Shown here piece by piece: positions 10,386 through 19,656 of a DNA stretch of 64,000 bases (positions are counted from its first letter, which is position 1; every line of letters starts with the position of its first letter). This DNA comes from CALOBA01 sp942491465 (GTDB lineage: Bacteria > Pseudomonadota > Gammaproteobacteria > Chromatiales > Chromatiaceae), in assembly GCA_942491465.1 (NCBI GenBank), contig CALOBA010000085.1, positions 9,833 through 73,832 on the forward strand, read 5' to 3'. The position numbers and the translations under genes are program-made. The notes under the pieces are model-generated. The model did not search any database and was not told the DNA's origin. It was given only the letters and a program-made list of their open reading frames with translations.

Positions 10386-10914
10386 ATGATGGTCGTGTTC
10401 TTTGCCTATTTTGCCCTGATGAGTATGGCCGCTGCCACTCACTGTCGCCTTGAGAAATCCCGTGCATTGCGGCCTGGCGCTCTTGGCCCTGCTGCTGCAT
10501 GTGTCCGGCCTGTTTGTCCTGCTGAACGCCGAGTTTCTGTGGGCCGTCCAAGTGGTGGTGTATGCCGGCGCCATTCTCGTGCTCTACCTGTTCGTACTGA
10601 TGCTGCTAAATCTCAAAACCGAGGAGCGCTACTTTCACAGCACCTATCTGTACTTCGTGGTTCCCACCGTGCTGGGTTCGCTCTACGTCCTGGCGCTGCT
10701 CTTCAAATCTCCGTATGCCGGCGCGAAGGGCAATGCTCCGGCCAGCGCCGTGCTGCAAGAGGGCGACACCTATGCGACCGGCATGAAAATGTTCAGTGAT
10801 TATCTGTTGCAGTTCGAAATCGTCGGGATTTTCCTCTTGGGCGCCATCATCGGGGCAATCGTGCTGGCGAAAACACCGAAACCGATCGGGGGACGAGCGA
10901 ATGGTGACCTGTGA
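10386..10914 (+). CDS. nuoJ: NADH-quinone oxidoreductase subunit J (one frame break)
   Basis: Membrane-arm subunit with five predicted helices. The first helix (MMVVFFAYFALMSMAAA) is in one frame from ATG 10386. The rest, from LRNPVHCGLALLALLLHVSG, is in another. One indel near 10437 joins them as TVALRNPVHCGL, a normal NuoJ sequence. The FVLLNAEFLWAVQVVVYAGA and LVLYLFVLMLLNL blocks are typical. Stop at 10914. Confidence 0.9.
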
Positions 10915-10984
10915 CAGGTGAGGAGTCGCGACAGCGGCGAATCACCCACGCGTCAGCCATGAGCCGTCATCCATCGCAAGACCT

Positions 10985-11289
10985 ATGATCCCTCTAAGCG
11001 CGTACGTTACGGTCAGCGCCGTGCTATTCATCACCGGTTTGCTCGGCGTGCTAATCAGGCGGAATTTCATCATTGTGCTGATGGCGGTGGAGATCATGTT
11101 GAACGCGGCGAACATCAACCTCGTCGCCTTTTCCTATTATCTCGAGTCCATGGCCGGCCAGCTGGTCGCGCTGTTTGTCATCGCCATCGCGGCGGGAGAA
11201 GCCGCCGTAGGACTCGCCATCATCATCGTCGTCTTCCGTGGGAAAATTTCCACGAATGTCCGACGAGATGAATCTCTTGGAAATGGTGA
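10985..11289 (+). CDS. nuoK: NADH-quinone oxidoreductase subunit K (C-terminal frame break)
   Basis: Small membrane-arm subunit with three helices, including the buried glutamates of the proton path (VEIMLNAANIN and GEAAVGLAI). From ATG 10985 the frame is clean to ISTNV. Removing one extra C near 11259 and one extra G near 11279 gives the ending DEMNLLKW and a TGA at 11287-11289, a normal NuoK length of about 100 residues. The uncorrected frame runs on into unrelated downstream sequence to 11473. This is the last recognisable gene of the first segment. Confidence 0.9.
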
Positions 11290-11308
11290 GGAGGTGCCGC
11301 AGGCTGAC

Positions 11309-11340
11309 ATGACTGATCTCCTGATCGAAGCCATCTCTGG
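11309..11340 (+). other. Probable junction: first codons of a possible nuoL, then foreign sequence
   Basis: ATG at 11309 gives MTDLLI, which would fit the first residues of NuoL, the next gene in this operon order; a GAGGAGGT sequence lies upstream at 11289-11296. After about six codons any likeness to NuoL is gone. The following 450 bases contain no nuo sequence and composition shifts to very high GC. The exact break cannot be fixed by eye; I place it between about 11,310 and 11,340. Confidence 0.5.
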
Positions 11341-11808
11341 TCGGCAGATCTGCACGCTGACGTTGCGCGACAAGGCCTCCCGGGTTTCGCTGGCGTGGTC
11401 CGGGGTGTCCGGCTTGCCGGCTTCGCTGGTCATGAGATGGGCTCCGCTACTGGCTGCTTGCGCGCTGGGGTGAGGTCGAACGACCGCATCCGACGCCGCC
11501 CGATGTCGGACGCGGCGATATTGGACATTCTAAACGACCTGTCGTGCCCTTGAGCCGGCGACCGGCGGGCCGTGTCCGCCGGCCGACAGGCTCCGAGGCC
11601 GGCAAGCGGCGGTGGTGCCGCCCTCGACGCGAGCCGCACAAAACTCGGTGGCCGACACAACGACGGGTGTAACCTATCGGCGCTCTCGCGCCCGGCGCCG
11701 CCCCGCTGCGCGAGCGGCGGCCTCCCCGGCCACCGAGGTTTGAACACCCGACCGGACCGGGCGGTCTGATCCGACATCCGGGCGGCCCGGACCCGCACAG
11801 GTGATCCA
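11341..11808. other. Unassigned stretch after the junction
   Basis: About 470 bases of GC-rich sequence with several short inverted repeats of GCCGG type around 11,550-11,600. I see no gene with a recognisable product on either strand. The end of it carries AGGTGA at 11799-11804, the ribosome-binding site of the next gene. Confidence 0.4.
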
Positions 11809-12870
11809 ATGATCGACCCAGCAGCAACCGACGAACAATGGCCTGCCGACGGCTTGGAGGAACAGGCCGGCTGCCCCGTCTGCGGCGAGGCCGGACGCAG
11901 CGAGTGGCACGCCGCGCTGCGTGACCGCATCTTCTTCTCCGCCCCCGGCCAGTGGCGGATGTGGCGCTGTTCGGGCTGCGGCTGCGGCTATCTCGACCCG
12001 CGCCCGACGCCGACCACCATCGGCCTGGCCTACGCCAGCTACTACACCCATGCCGGCCCCGCCGAGCCGCCCTGGCGCGTCGGCGATACCCGCCTGGGCC
12101 GCCGCGCGGGTATCCGCAATGCCTACTTGAGGCGTCGTTTTCCGGGCTGGGCAGGCCGTCCGCAATGGCCGGGCACCGACAGACTATTCCATCTGGCCGC
12201 GGATGCGTCGGCGATGCTGGAGCGCGACGTGCGCCACCTGCCGGCCCCGCCGGCGCAGGCGCGGTTGCTCGATGTGGGCTGCGGCGACGGCGCCTTCCTG
12301 GTGCGGGCCAACCAGCTCGGCTACCGGGCCGAAGGGCTGGAGTTCGACCAGGCCGCGGTGGATACCGCGCGGGCGCGCGGGCTCACGGTCAAGACCGGCG
12401 GCTTCCCCGACCCCACGCTTGAAACGGCGGCCTTCGGCGCGGTGACCATCAGCCATGTCATCGAGCATCTGCACCAGCCCCGCGCCGCCCTCGCCGATGC
12501 CCTGCGCATCCTGCGCCCCGGCGGGCTGCTCTGGCTCGCCACGCCGAATGTGGAGGCACCGGGGCACCGGCGCTTCGGTGCCCACTGGCGCGGCCTGGAG
12601 CCGCCCCGTCATCTGGTCGTCTTCACCGCCCGCGCTCTGGAGCAAGCGCTGCACCAGGCCGGCTTTACCGACATCCGCTTCCGCGCCTTGGGGCCGGTCT
12701 CGCGCTGGTTCTACGAGGCCAGCACCAAGATCGAGCGCGGGCTGCCGCCGGAGGCGCCGGTGCAGCTCGCCGCCGACCTGCTCGACGAGGCCGCCGCCTG
12801 CGACCGAGCGGCGCGCGCCGATCCGCGCACCGGCGAGGAGCTGGTCGTGACCGCCGTCAAGCCCGCCTGA
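11809..12870 (+). CDS. SAM-dependent methyltransferase with N-terminal zinc-ribbon-like motif
   Basis: 353 residues. The N-terminus carries two Cys pairs (CPVCGEAG and CSGCGCG, about 30 residues apart) that look like a small zinc-binding module. A class I methyltransferase fold begins near residue 150: motif I LLDVGCGDGAFL, an acidic ribose-binding residue in GLEFD, and the HVIEHLHQP and ILRPGGLLWLATPNVE blocks typical of the UbiE/Methyltransf_11-23 group. Such Zn-ribbon methyltransferases often act on sugars or sugar nucleotides in surface-polysaccharide pathways; the substrate here is unknown. Start ATG 11809 follows AGGTGA at a good distance. It stands alone. Confidence 0.85.
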   Translation: MIDPAATDEQWPADGLEEQAGCPVCGEAGRSEWHAALRDRIFFSAPGQWRMWRCSGCGCGYLDPRPTPTTIGLAYASYYTHAGPAEPPWRVGDTRLGRRAGIRNAYLRRRFPGWAGRPQWPGTDRLFHLAADASAMLERDVRHLPAPPAQARLLDVGCGDGAFLVRANQLGYRAEGLEFDQAAVDTARARGLTVKTGGFPDPTLETAAFGAVTISHVIEHLHQPRAALADALRILRPGGLLWLATPNVEAPGHRRFGAHWRGLEPPRHLVVFTARALEQALHQAGFTDIRFRALGPVSRWFYEASTKIERGLPPEAPVQLAADLLDEAAACDRAARADPRTGEELVVTAVKPA

Positions 12871-13430
12871 GCGCGGGCCTGCCCCCTGGTTGGCTCCTGG
12901 CCGGCGTCGCCGTAAGCAATCATCCTTGCCCGAGGCCGCACGATAGGTCGCACTATGGACATCCAGGTCACCCTCCCGCTCACGGTGGTTGCGGCCATCA
13001 TTCAAGGACCTGGACTTTTCGTCCTGGGACACCCTCAACGTCAAGGATTCCCCAATTCAGGCCCTTGGCGACCTGGTGGCCATCCGATGCATCCGGCGGC
13101 GATCGCCTTCTTCGGGACGCAAGGACAGGGCCGACGCGGCATCGACGCCGGCCGACCCGGTTGCGAGTTTTCGCGTCAGCGCGCGCCGCGGTGAGCTGCG
13201 CCCGTCGAGGGCGGACGGCGATGCGCAGACGGACCGGCCGACGTCGGGATGATCGGCCGGCGCTGGAGTTTCGCGGCCATCGCCGCCCGTCGATATCGGT
13301 TGATGAAGATCACCATGATTCCTCGCGCCCCAGCGACCCAGACATCGGCGCGTGTCCCGGCGAATGAATGGCGACGCGCCAGTACCCGATCCCGTTGATG
13401 CGAACGGTCTTGACCTGTTGAGGATCGATG
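12871..13430. other. Gap with no recognisable gene
   Basis: About 560 bases between the methyltransferase and a decayed sensor gene. Short open frames on both strands have no recognisable product. The part nearest 13,430 probably holds decayed 3' sequence of the sensor gene. Confidence 0.4.
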
Positions 13431-14883
13431 TCGATCTATCAGGAAGGGGCCGAGCGCTCGGCGCGGGCGATCTCCCGTCGATGTCTGCATCCAGCTTGTG
13501 CGGTTCGTCGGCCGTGAGCTTGTCGGTTTCCGATAGCTTGGCAAGTCTTCGGTTGGCCTGCTTCAACTGTTCTTGATTGCGCACCAGTTCCCGCTCCACT
13601 GACCTGCGCGCTTGGACCTCTTGATTCAAAAGCCGATTCCACAACAGCACCAGACCGATCAAGGCCGCGGCGGTACCGCTGATCCCAAGGCCCCAGGTCA
13701 GCAACTGCCGGGGCCGAATGCCATGCTCGTACAGGACCGGCGCATAGGCGTTCTGGATCGCGGTCTGCTCCGCGTTCGCCATCCCTTGTAGCCCCTTATC
13801 GATGAGCGATCGCGGCGCCCATTCCGGGCGCGCCACCGGGGCTTGGTCGCAGGGTCGGTGCGCGAGAGGGGTCAAGCCGGTACGCTGGATGAGATGACTG
13901 GTCACGATGAGGTTGCCGACATAGGCGTCGACCTCGCCCGAGGACAGGGCGCGCAGGGCATCCTCGGCGGACTCGCTCGGATGCAGCGCGATGGCGGGCT
14001 GGTCGCGCGCGAGGGTCTGTTGCAGCGCACAGCCCGGTTCCACGGCGACGGTGCGCCCGCGCAGGTCGGTGATGGCGAAGACGTCTTGGGTGGTCGCCGC
14101 CGTGAAGATGACCCAGGGCGAGCTGAGATACGGCTCGCTGATGGCAAGGGTCCGCGCGCGCTCGTTGCTGGAGCAGATCATCGGCAACAGGTCGTAGTGC
14201 CTGTGTGCTCCGGCGATGTCGTTGAGGGCTTCGATCTTCGTTTCTTGCGCTGGCACGAAGTCGAATGCGATGCCGAAGCGCTTGCCGATGCGAGTCAGAT
14301 AGTCGACCGCCATGCCGCTCGGCTCCGGTGCGGAGACCTCCCAGGGCGGCCGATCGGCCACGCGCACCCGCACCCGATGGCCCTCGTCGAGCCAGTCCTG
14401 CTCATCGGCGGTCAACAAGACGGGCCGTCTCGCTGCCGGCACACTCCAATCCCAGGTCGCATTGATCTGGTCCAGCTCCGCCAGGCTCAGGGATGCCAGG
14501 GCTTTGCGCAGGATTGAGGCGAGCAGCGGCACATCCGGGCTGACGGCGGCGACGGCATCGACGCGGGGCTGATCGAACCAGTAGACGGGCTCGATCTCAT
14601 GCATGGTGTTGCGCATCAGGGTGTAGGCGTCGTGGTTGAAGCCGAGCATGAAGTCGGCGTGCCCGGCGCGCAATCGATTGAAGGCGGCGATCGGCGTCTC
14701 GGCGGCCACCACGGTGACGCTGTCCCGTAGCTCGGGGAACTCGTTCTCCACCAGCGTCAGCCCGCCGACGACGGCGAGGCGGGAGCCCACCAGGTCCTCC
14801 GGGCCGGCGACGGAACGCTCGTCGTCGACGCGGGCGAAGAGCGTGAAGGTGGAGGCTCGCGTCATCTCAATGCCGTCGATCAT
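13430..14883 (-). pseudogene. Remnant of an SBP_bac_3-type sensor diguanylate cyclase
   Basis: Minus-strand reading shows the second half of one periplasmic solute-binding-like domain (from 14883), then a second complete one, from VLLTADEQDWLDEGHRVRVR to about 13,800. A transmembrane helix (WGLGISGTAAALIGLVLLW) and a short coiled coil ending LAKLSETDKLT follow. That last motif normally opens a GGDEF domain, but here the frame breaks at once. Only a fragment can be seen in another frame (DREIARAERSAPFLIDID), after which GGDEF likeness ends near 13,430; no GGDEF motif is left. The first binding domain also lacks its beginning, so both ends are gone. Such proteins sense small ligands in the periplasm and make c-di-GMP; this copy cannot. 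It is divergent from the intact GGDEF-EAL gene next door. Confidence 0.7.
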
Positions 14884-14930
14884 CCACCGCCACGACGCTC
14901 GGTGCTTCGGGCAGGCCCCGGCAGCGTATG

Positions 14931-14947
14931 CTGTGTCTATGACACAG
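14931..14947. promoter_or_regulatory. 17-bp palindrome between divergent signalling genes
   Basis: CTGTGTCTATGACACAG has perfect 7-base arms around a 3-base centre. It overlaps a TATGCT sequence that could be a -10 box and lies 78 bases before the start of the GGDEF-EAL gene. A regulator-binding site is plausible; which regulator cannot be told. Confidence 0.35.
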
Positions 14948-15024
14948 ATGATCAACCGCCATCGAACGATGACCGCGCCGCCGCGGGCGCGCGCGATCGG
15001 GTTGCCTGTCGCAGGTGATGGGAG

Positions 15025-18000
15025 ATGAAGACGTTCAGCGCCATGCTTGGGCGCGAGCGCATCGGCCGGTTGCGCCCGCTTCTGCTGCCAGTTCTGATCC
15101 TGGCCCTCGGGCTCGCAACGACCGCCTGGCTTTGGTCGATGGCGCGCGAGGATGTGCGCGAGCAGCGCGCGCAGGAGGTCGAATGGTTGGCGGGCAAGTT
15201 CGCCGGCCTGATCGAAGAGCGGTTTCGCGACAACGTCCAGTTGCTGCGCGGGGCGGCCGGTCTGTTCGATGTCCCCGAATGGATCACGCGCGAGCGATTT
15301 CACCGCTATTTCCAAACGCTGCGACTGGAGGACCAGTATCCCGGCATCCAGGGCATCGGTTTCTTGCTGCTGATCCCCGAGGACCAGAAGGACGCCCGGG
15401 TCGCCGCCGTTCAGCGCGAGGGGTTTCCGAGCTTTCAGATCCACCCCGACGGAGAACGGGGGTTCTATGCTGCGGTCCTCTATATCGAGCGCCTCTCCGG
15501 TCGCAATCTGCGCACCTTGGGCTACGACATGGCTGCCGAACCGCTGCGTTGGGCGGCGGCGATGCGTGCGCGGGATCAGGCCGCGGCGGCCCTGTCGGCC
15601 AGGGTGACCTTGCAGCAGGAAGGCGCCACCGACATCCAACCCGGCGTCGTGTTGTTCCTGCCGGTCTATCGCGCCGGCGCCCCCCACGCCGGCGTTGCCG
15701 AGCGGCGCGCGAATCTGCTCGGCTGGGTGTATTCGCCGCTGCGGATGCACGATCTGATGCAAGACGTGCTGCGACCCGTGCAGTCGGACCTGGCGCAGCC
15801 CGGGGTCCGCTTGGCCGTCTACGACGGCGACCGCCCGGCCCCCGAGACCCTGCTGTTCACGTCCGCGCCGGCAGCGGTGGATCCAACCGCCGATGGCGCG
15901 GTGCACGGGGTCGAACTGTTGGAATTCGCGGGGCATCAGTGGTCCCTCGTCGTCACGGCCGATCCCGCATTCACGCCAGCCTTGGGCAGCCGCCTCGCGG
16001 CATGGATCGGCCTCGGCGGGCTCACCGTCAGCCTGCTGCTGACCCTGATCGCTGCGGTTCAGACGCAGGCTCGGCGGCGCGTCGGCCTCGCCATGGCGGC
16101 GTTGGGGCGTACCAACCGGCACCTCGCCGAGCAGGAGCGCACGGTGATCAGCATCTGCACCCCCCATCGCGACGCCCGGGGCAAGGTCGTGCGCCTCTCC
16201 GGCACGCTGCAGGACATCACCGAGCGCGCGGAACTGCAAAGCCGCATCCAGAAGATTGCGACCCATGTCCCGGGCGCGATCTATCAGTATCAGCAGTGGC
16301 CGGACGGGCACGGGGCCTTCCCCTATGCCAGCGCAGGCATTACGGACATCTATGGCGTCGAGCCGGCGGAGGTCGCGACGGACGCGACGGCCGTCTTCGA
16401 CAGGCTGCATCCGGATGATCGCGCCCGGGTGGAGGCCGGCATCGCGGCGTCCATGCGCAGCCTCGGCACCTGGCACGACAGCTACCGGGTCAGGCTGCCC
16501 GGGGGGCGCGTCATCTGGGTCGAGGGTGAGGCATCACCCGAGGCGCAAGCGGATGGCAGCGTGCGCTGGCATGGCTATCTTCGGGAGGTCACCGCGCGCC
16601 GGCAGGCGGAAGAGCAACGGCGCAATCTGCAAAAGATGCTTGCCCGCACCGAGCAGATCGCGCACATCGGCAGTTGGGAATGGGATGTGGCGAAGGACAG
16701 GGTCACCTGGTCCGAGGAGCTGTTTCGCATCTTTCAGCTGGACCCGAGCGCGGGCGCGCCTGCGTTCGCCGAGCACCACCGACTCTACGGTCCCGACGAC
16801 CTGGCACGGCTGCAAACGGCGGTGGCTACTGCCGTCAACCAGGGCATACCTTTCGTCGTGCAACTGGTTGCCCGGCGCCCCGACGGCAGCACCCGGGTGT
16901 GCTTGTCGCGTGGCTATCCCGAGATCGGACCCAATCATGAGGTCACCCATCTTTACGGGTCCTTCCAAGACATCACCGAGCAGAACCAGGCCGAGCGGGA
17001 CCTGCGCCTCGCCGCCAGCGTCTTCGCCAACAGCTCCGAGGCGATCCTGATCACGGATGCCGACAACCGCATCATCGACACCAATCCCGCCTTCAGCGCC
17101 GTCACCGGCTATGCACGGGCCGATGTGCTCGGCAAGGACCCGACCATCCTCGCCTCCGGTCGTCACGATGCAGCCTTCTTCCGTGCGATGTGGTACGGGA
17201 TCAAGCGCCGGGGGGCCTGGCGGGGCGAGATCTGGAATCGGCGCCAGGATGGCGAGCCCTACGCCGCGCTCTTGTCGATCTCGGTCGTTCGAGATGTCGA
17301 GCAGCGAGTGCAGAACTATATCGGCATCTTCTCCGACATCAGCGAGCTCAAGGCGCACGAGGCGGAGCTGGATCGGCTCGCCAACTTCGATCCACTCACC
17401 GGGCTACCGAACCGGCGGCTGTTGGGCGATCGACTGGAGCAGGCGATCGCCGGCAGCCGACGCTCCGACAGTCAAATCGCGGTTTGCTATCTCGACCTCG
17501 ACGAGTTTAAACCGATCAACGATCGCTATGGACACGCCGTCGGCGATCAGGTGCTGATCAGTATTGCCAATCAGTTGCGCAAGGAGCTGCGCGCACAGGA
17601 TACGGTGGCCCGACTCGGCGGCGACGAGTTTGTGCTGCTGTTCAACGACCTGGCGCGACTGGAAGACAGTCAGCTTCTATTGGAGCGCGTGCTCGCCGCC
17701 TGCGCGCGCCCCATCGTCTTGAACGGGGTGACGCACCGCGTCTCCGCCAGCATCGGCGTGACCCTAAGTCCGCCCGATATCGCCAACGCCGACAGCCTGC
17801 TGCGCCATGCCGATCAGGCCATGTACCACGCCAAGGAGGCGGGACGGAATCGCTATCACTTTTCCGACGCGGAACAAGACCAACGCATTCACGACCGTCG
17901 GCTGCAACTGCAAGGCATCAGAAACGCGCTGACCAACCAGGAGTTCGTGCTGTTTTACCAGCCCAAGGTCAATATGGTCAGTCGCCAGGTCATTGGCGTC

Positions 18001-19059
18001 GAGGCGCTGATCCGTTGGCAGCATCCGGACGCTGGGCTGCTGTTGCCGGGGGCCTTCCTGCCCATGATCGAGGGCAGCGACCTGGAGATTGGTATCGGTG
18101 AGTGGGTCATCGCGGCGGCCCTGACGCAAATCGCCACCTGGCAGGGCCAGGGCTTGAGGCTGCCGGTCAGCGTCAACATCAGCGCCGGGCATCTGTTGCA
18201 GCCGAGCTTCGCGCAACGTCTGGAGCAGTTGCTCGCCGAGCATCCCGAGCGCGCCCCCGGTGTTCTGGAGCTGGAGATCCTGGAGACCTCGGCCCTGAGC
18301 GACGTCGAGCGCGCCGGTGAAACCCTAACGGCCTGCCAAGCACTCGGGGTACGCGTCGCGCTGGACGACTTCGGCACCGGGTACTCATCGCTCACCTATT
18401 TCCGCCGCTTGCCGATCGACGTGCTGAAGATCGACCAGAGCTTTGTGCGCGATATGCTCGACGACCCCGACGACATGGAGATTGTCGAGAGCGTCGTCAG
18501 GCTGGCCCACGCCTTCAATCGCTCGGTGGTCGCCGAGGGCGTCGAGACACCCGAGCATGGGGCCTTGCTGAACCTGCTCGATTGCCCCCTGGGCCAGGGC
18601 TTCGGCATTGCCCGCCCCATGCCCGCGGATGCGGTCCCCTCGTGGGTCTCAACCTGGCCGGAGCAAGGCACGGGCATGGTCGTCGACCACGGCATCAGCA
18701 AGCCAGACATTCCATTGTTCATGGCCATCCAGAACCACCGCCACTGGGTCGATGAATTTGTTAGCGCGCTCAACGATATGGACATCGCGAGACTGGCCGA
18801 GATCGACAGCACCCCCTGTCGTTTCGAGCGCTGGTACCACGGCAGCGGCTCGACCCGCTACGGCACCCTCGAAGGCTTTCCCGCGGTCGGCCGGCATCAC
18901 GTCAAGGTGCATGCACTGGCAAGCGCCATCACAGGGCTCGCCGAACAGGGCGAGATCACGTCGGCGCGGGAGCGGTTGCCGAGCCTGTTGGCGGCGCGTG
19001 ACGCGCTGACAAATCAGCTTCGGGCGTTGGCCGAAGGGCTGAAGACCGCGGGCGAATGA
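15025..19059 (+). CDS. CHASE-PAS-GGDEF-EAL-CZB cyclic-di-GMP enzyme
   Basis: 1344-residue membrane protein. An N-terminal helix (about residues 12-33) and a second near 325-345 enclose a CHASE sensor domain (about 65-250). PAS/PAC modules follow: one shortened at about 370-400 (mostly its PAC end, DITERAEL) and fuller ones at about 410-530, 540-660 and 665-785. The GGDEF domain starts at LTGLPNRR (about 791) and keeps an intact GGDEF motif (about 865). The EAL domain keeps EALIRW (about 992), DDFGTGYSSL and EGVET. Both catalytic halves look competent, so the protein may make and degrade c-di-GMP. The end (about 1230-1340) has NHRHW, CRFERWYHG and HHVKVH, the His-Cys-His-His pattern of a CZB zinc-binding domain known from chemoreceptors and some diguanylate cyclases. 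That predicts control by zinc or by oxidants acting on the cysteine. Start ATG 15025 follows AGGTGA. Confidence 0.92.
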   Translation: MKTFSAMLGRERIGRLRPLLLPVLILALGLATTAWLWSMAREDVREQRAQEVEWLAGKFAGLIEERFRDNVQLLRGAAGLFDVPEWITRERFHRYFQTLRLEDQYPGIQGIGFLLLIPEDQKDARVAAVQREGFPSFQIHPDGERGFYAAVLYIERLSGRNLRTLGYDMAAEPLRWAAAMRARDQAAAALSARVTLQQEGATDIQPGVVLFLPVYRAGAPHAGVAERRANLLGWVYSPLRMHDLMQDVLRPVQSDLAQPGVRLAVYDGDRPAPETLLFTSAPAAVDPTADGAVHGVELLEFAGHQWSLVVTADPAFTPALGSRLAAWIGLGGLTVSLLLTLIAAVQTQARRRVGLAMAALGRTNRHLAEQERTVISICTPHRDARGKVVRLSGTLQDITERAELQSRIQKIATHVPGAIYQYQQWPDGHGAFPYASAGITDIYGVEPAEVATDATAVFDRLHPDDRARVEAGIAASMRSLGTWHDSYRVRLPGGRVIWVEGEASPEAQADGSVRWHGYLREVTARRQAEEQRRNLQKMLARTEQIAHIGSWEWDVAKDRVTWSEELFRIFQLDPSAGAPAFAEHHRLYGPDDLARLQTAVATAVNQGIPFVVQLVARRPDGSTRVCLSRGYPEIGPNHEVTHLYGSFQDITEQNQAERDLRLAASVFANSSEAILITDADNRIIDTNPAFSAVTGYARADVLGKDPTILASGRHDAAFFRAMWYGIKRRGAWRGEIWNRRQDGEPYAALLSISVVRDVEQRVQNYIGIFSDISELKAHEAELDRLANFDPLTGLPNRRLLGDRLEQAIAGSRRSDSQIAVCYLDLDEFKPINDRYGHAVGDQVLISIANQLRKELRAQDTVARLGGDEFVLLFNDLARLEDSQLLLERVLAACARPIVLNGVTHRVSASIGVTLSPPDIANADSLLRHADQAMYHAKEAGRNRYHFSDAEQDQRIHDRRLQLQGIRNALTNQEFVLFYQPKVNMVSRQVIGVEALIRWQHPDAGLLLPGAFLPMIEGSDLEIGIGEWVIAAALTQIATWQGQGLRLPVSVNISAGHLLQPSFAQRLEQLLAEHPERAPGVLELEILETSALSDVERAGETLTACQALGVRVALDDFGTGYSSLTYFRRLPIDVLKIDQSFVRDMLDDPDDMEIVESVVRLAHAFNRSVVAEGVETPEHGALLNLLDCPLGQGFGIARPMPADAVPSWVSTWPEQGTGMVVDHGISKPDIPLFMAIQNHRHWVDEFVSALNDMDIARLAEIDSTPCRFERWYHGSGSTRYGTLEGFPAVGRHHVKVHALASAITGLAEQGEITSARERLPSLLAARDALTNQLRALAEGLKTAGE

Positions 19060-19120
19060 GTTGCGTCGCCATGACTTGTCCAACTTTCCAACATCGACTC
19101 CCGTCTAACGAGGCTATGCC

Positions 19121-19570
19121 ATGAGCAACGATGCGACCCAGACCGATGACCGAACAACCGTGCGTGCCGTGGTGGGCGCACTGACGACCGACCCGGAGCT
19201 GGTCGGGTTCCTGCGCGAGCTTGCCCCGCAATGGGGCTCAAGCGTCGGCAAGACGCGCTCCTTCCGGAGCCAGCGCCTGCTGGCTGATCCCGCTGCACGC
19301 TGCTCCCTGCGGGTGGACTCCCGCGCCGCGATCATGCTGAATGATGCCATCTACAATAGGGACGGGCCGGCCCCTTCGGTCTCCCTGATGCGCGATGCAC
19401 TGCTGCATGCGCAGATCGACGAGGATGGGCGGCGCTGCGTGATCCATGTCCCCGAGTTGGGCGTGCTGCAAGTGCGGGTGGAACAATACGTCGACGCGCT
19501 GGGCGCGGAGGTGGCGCCGGACGCGCAGAGTCTGGATCATCGCATCGTCTCGATCGCCAAGATCGGGTGA
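19121..19570 (+). CDS. Hypothetical protein, 149 residues
   Basis: Soluble, slightly acidic protein with no signal peptide, membrane segment or motif I recognise. Codon use resembles its neighbours. ATG 19121 is preceded by GAGG at a fair distance. It lies 61 bases after the c-di-GMP enzyme on the same strand and may be cotranscribed with it, converging on the histidine kinase gene. Confidence 0.55.
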   Translation: MSNDATQTDDRTTVRAVVGALTTDPELVGFLRELAPQWGSSVGKTRSFRSQRLLADPAARCSLRVDSRAAIMLNDAIYNRDGPAPSVSLMRDALLHAQIDEDGRRCVIHVPELGVLQVRVEQYVDALGAEVAPDAQSLDHRIVSIAKIG

Positions 19571-19656
19571 TCCGGCGCCGCATAGCGGCGACTGCTTCGA
19601 GGACGATCTGCCGAAGGCCGACGTCATCTCCATGGGCAAGCTGCTTTGGCTGCGGC

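Noticed and set aside
13057..16476. 1139-codon minus-strand open frame
   Set aside because: It mixes the real sensor remnant with sequence antisense to the GGDEF-EAL gene; only the part from 14,883 down codes for recognisable domains.
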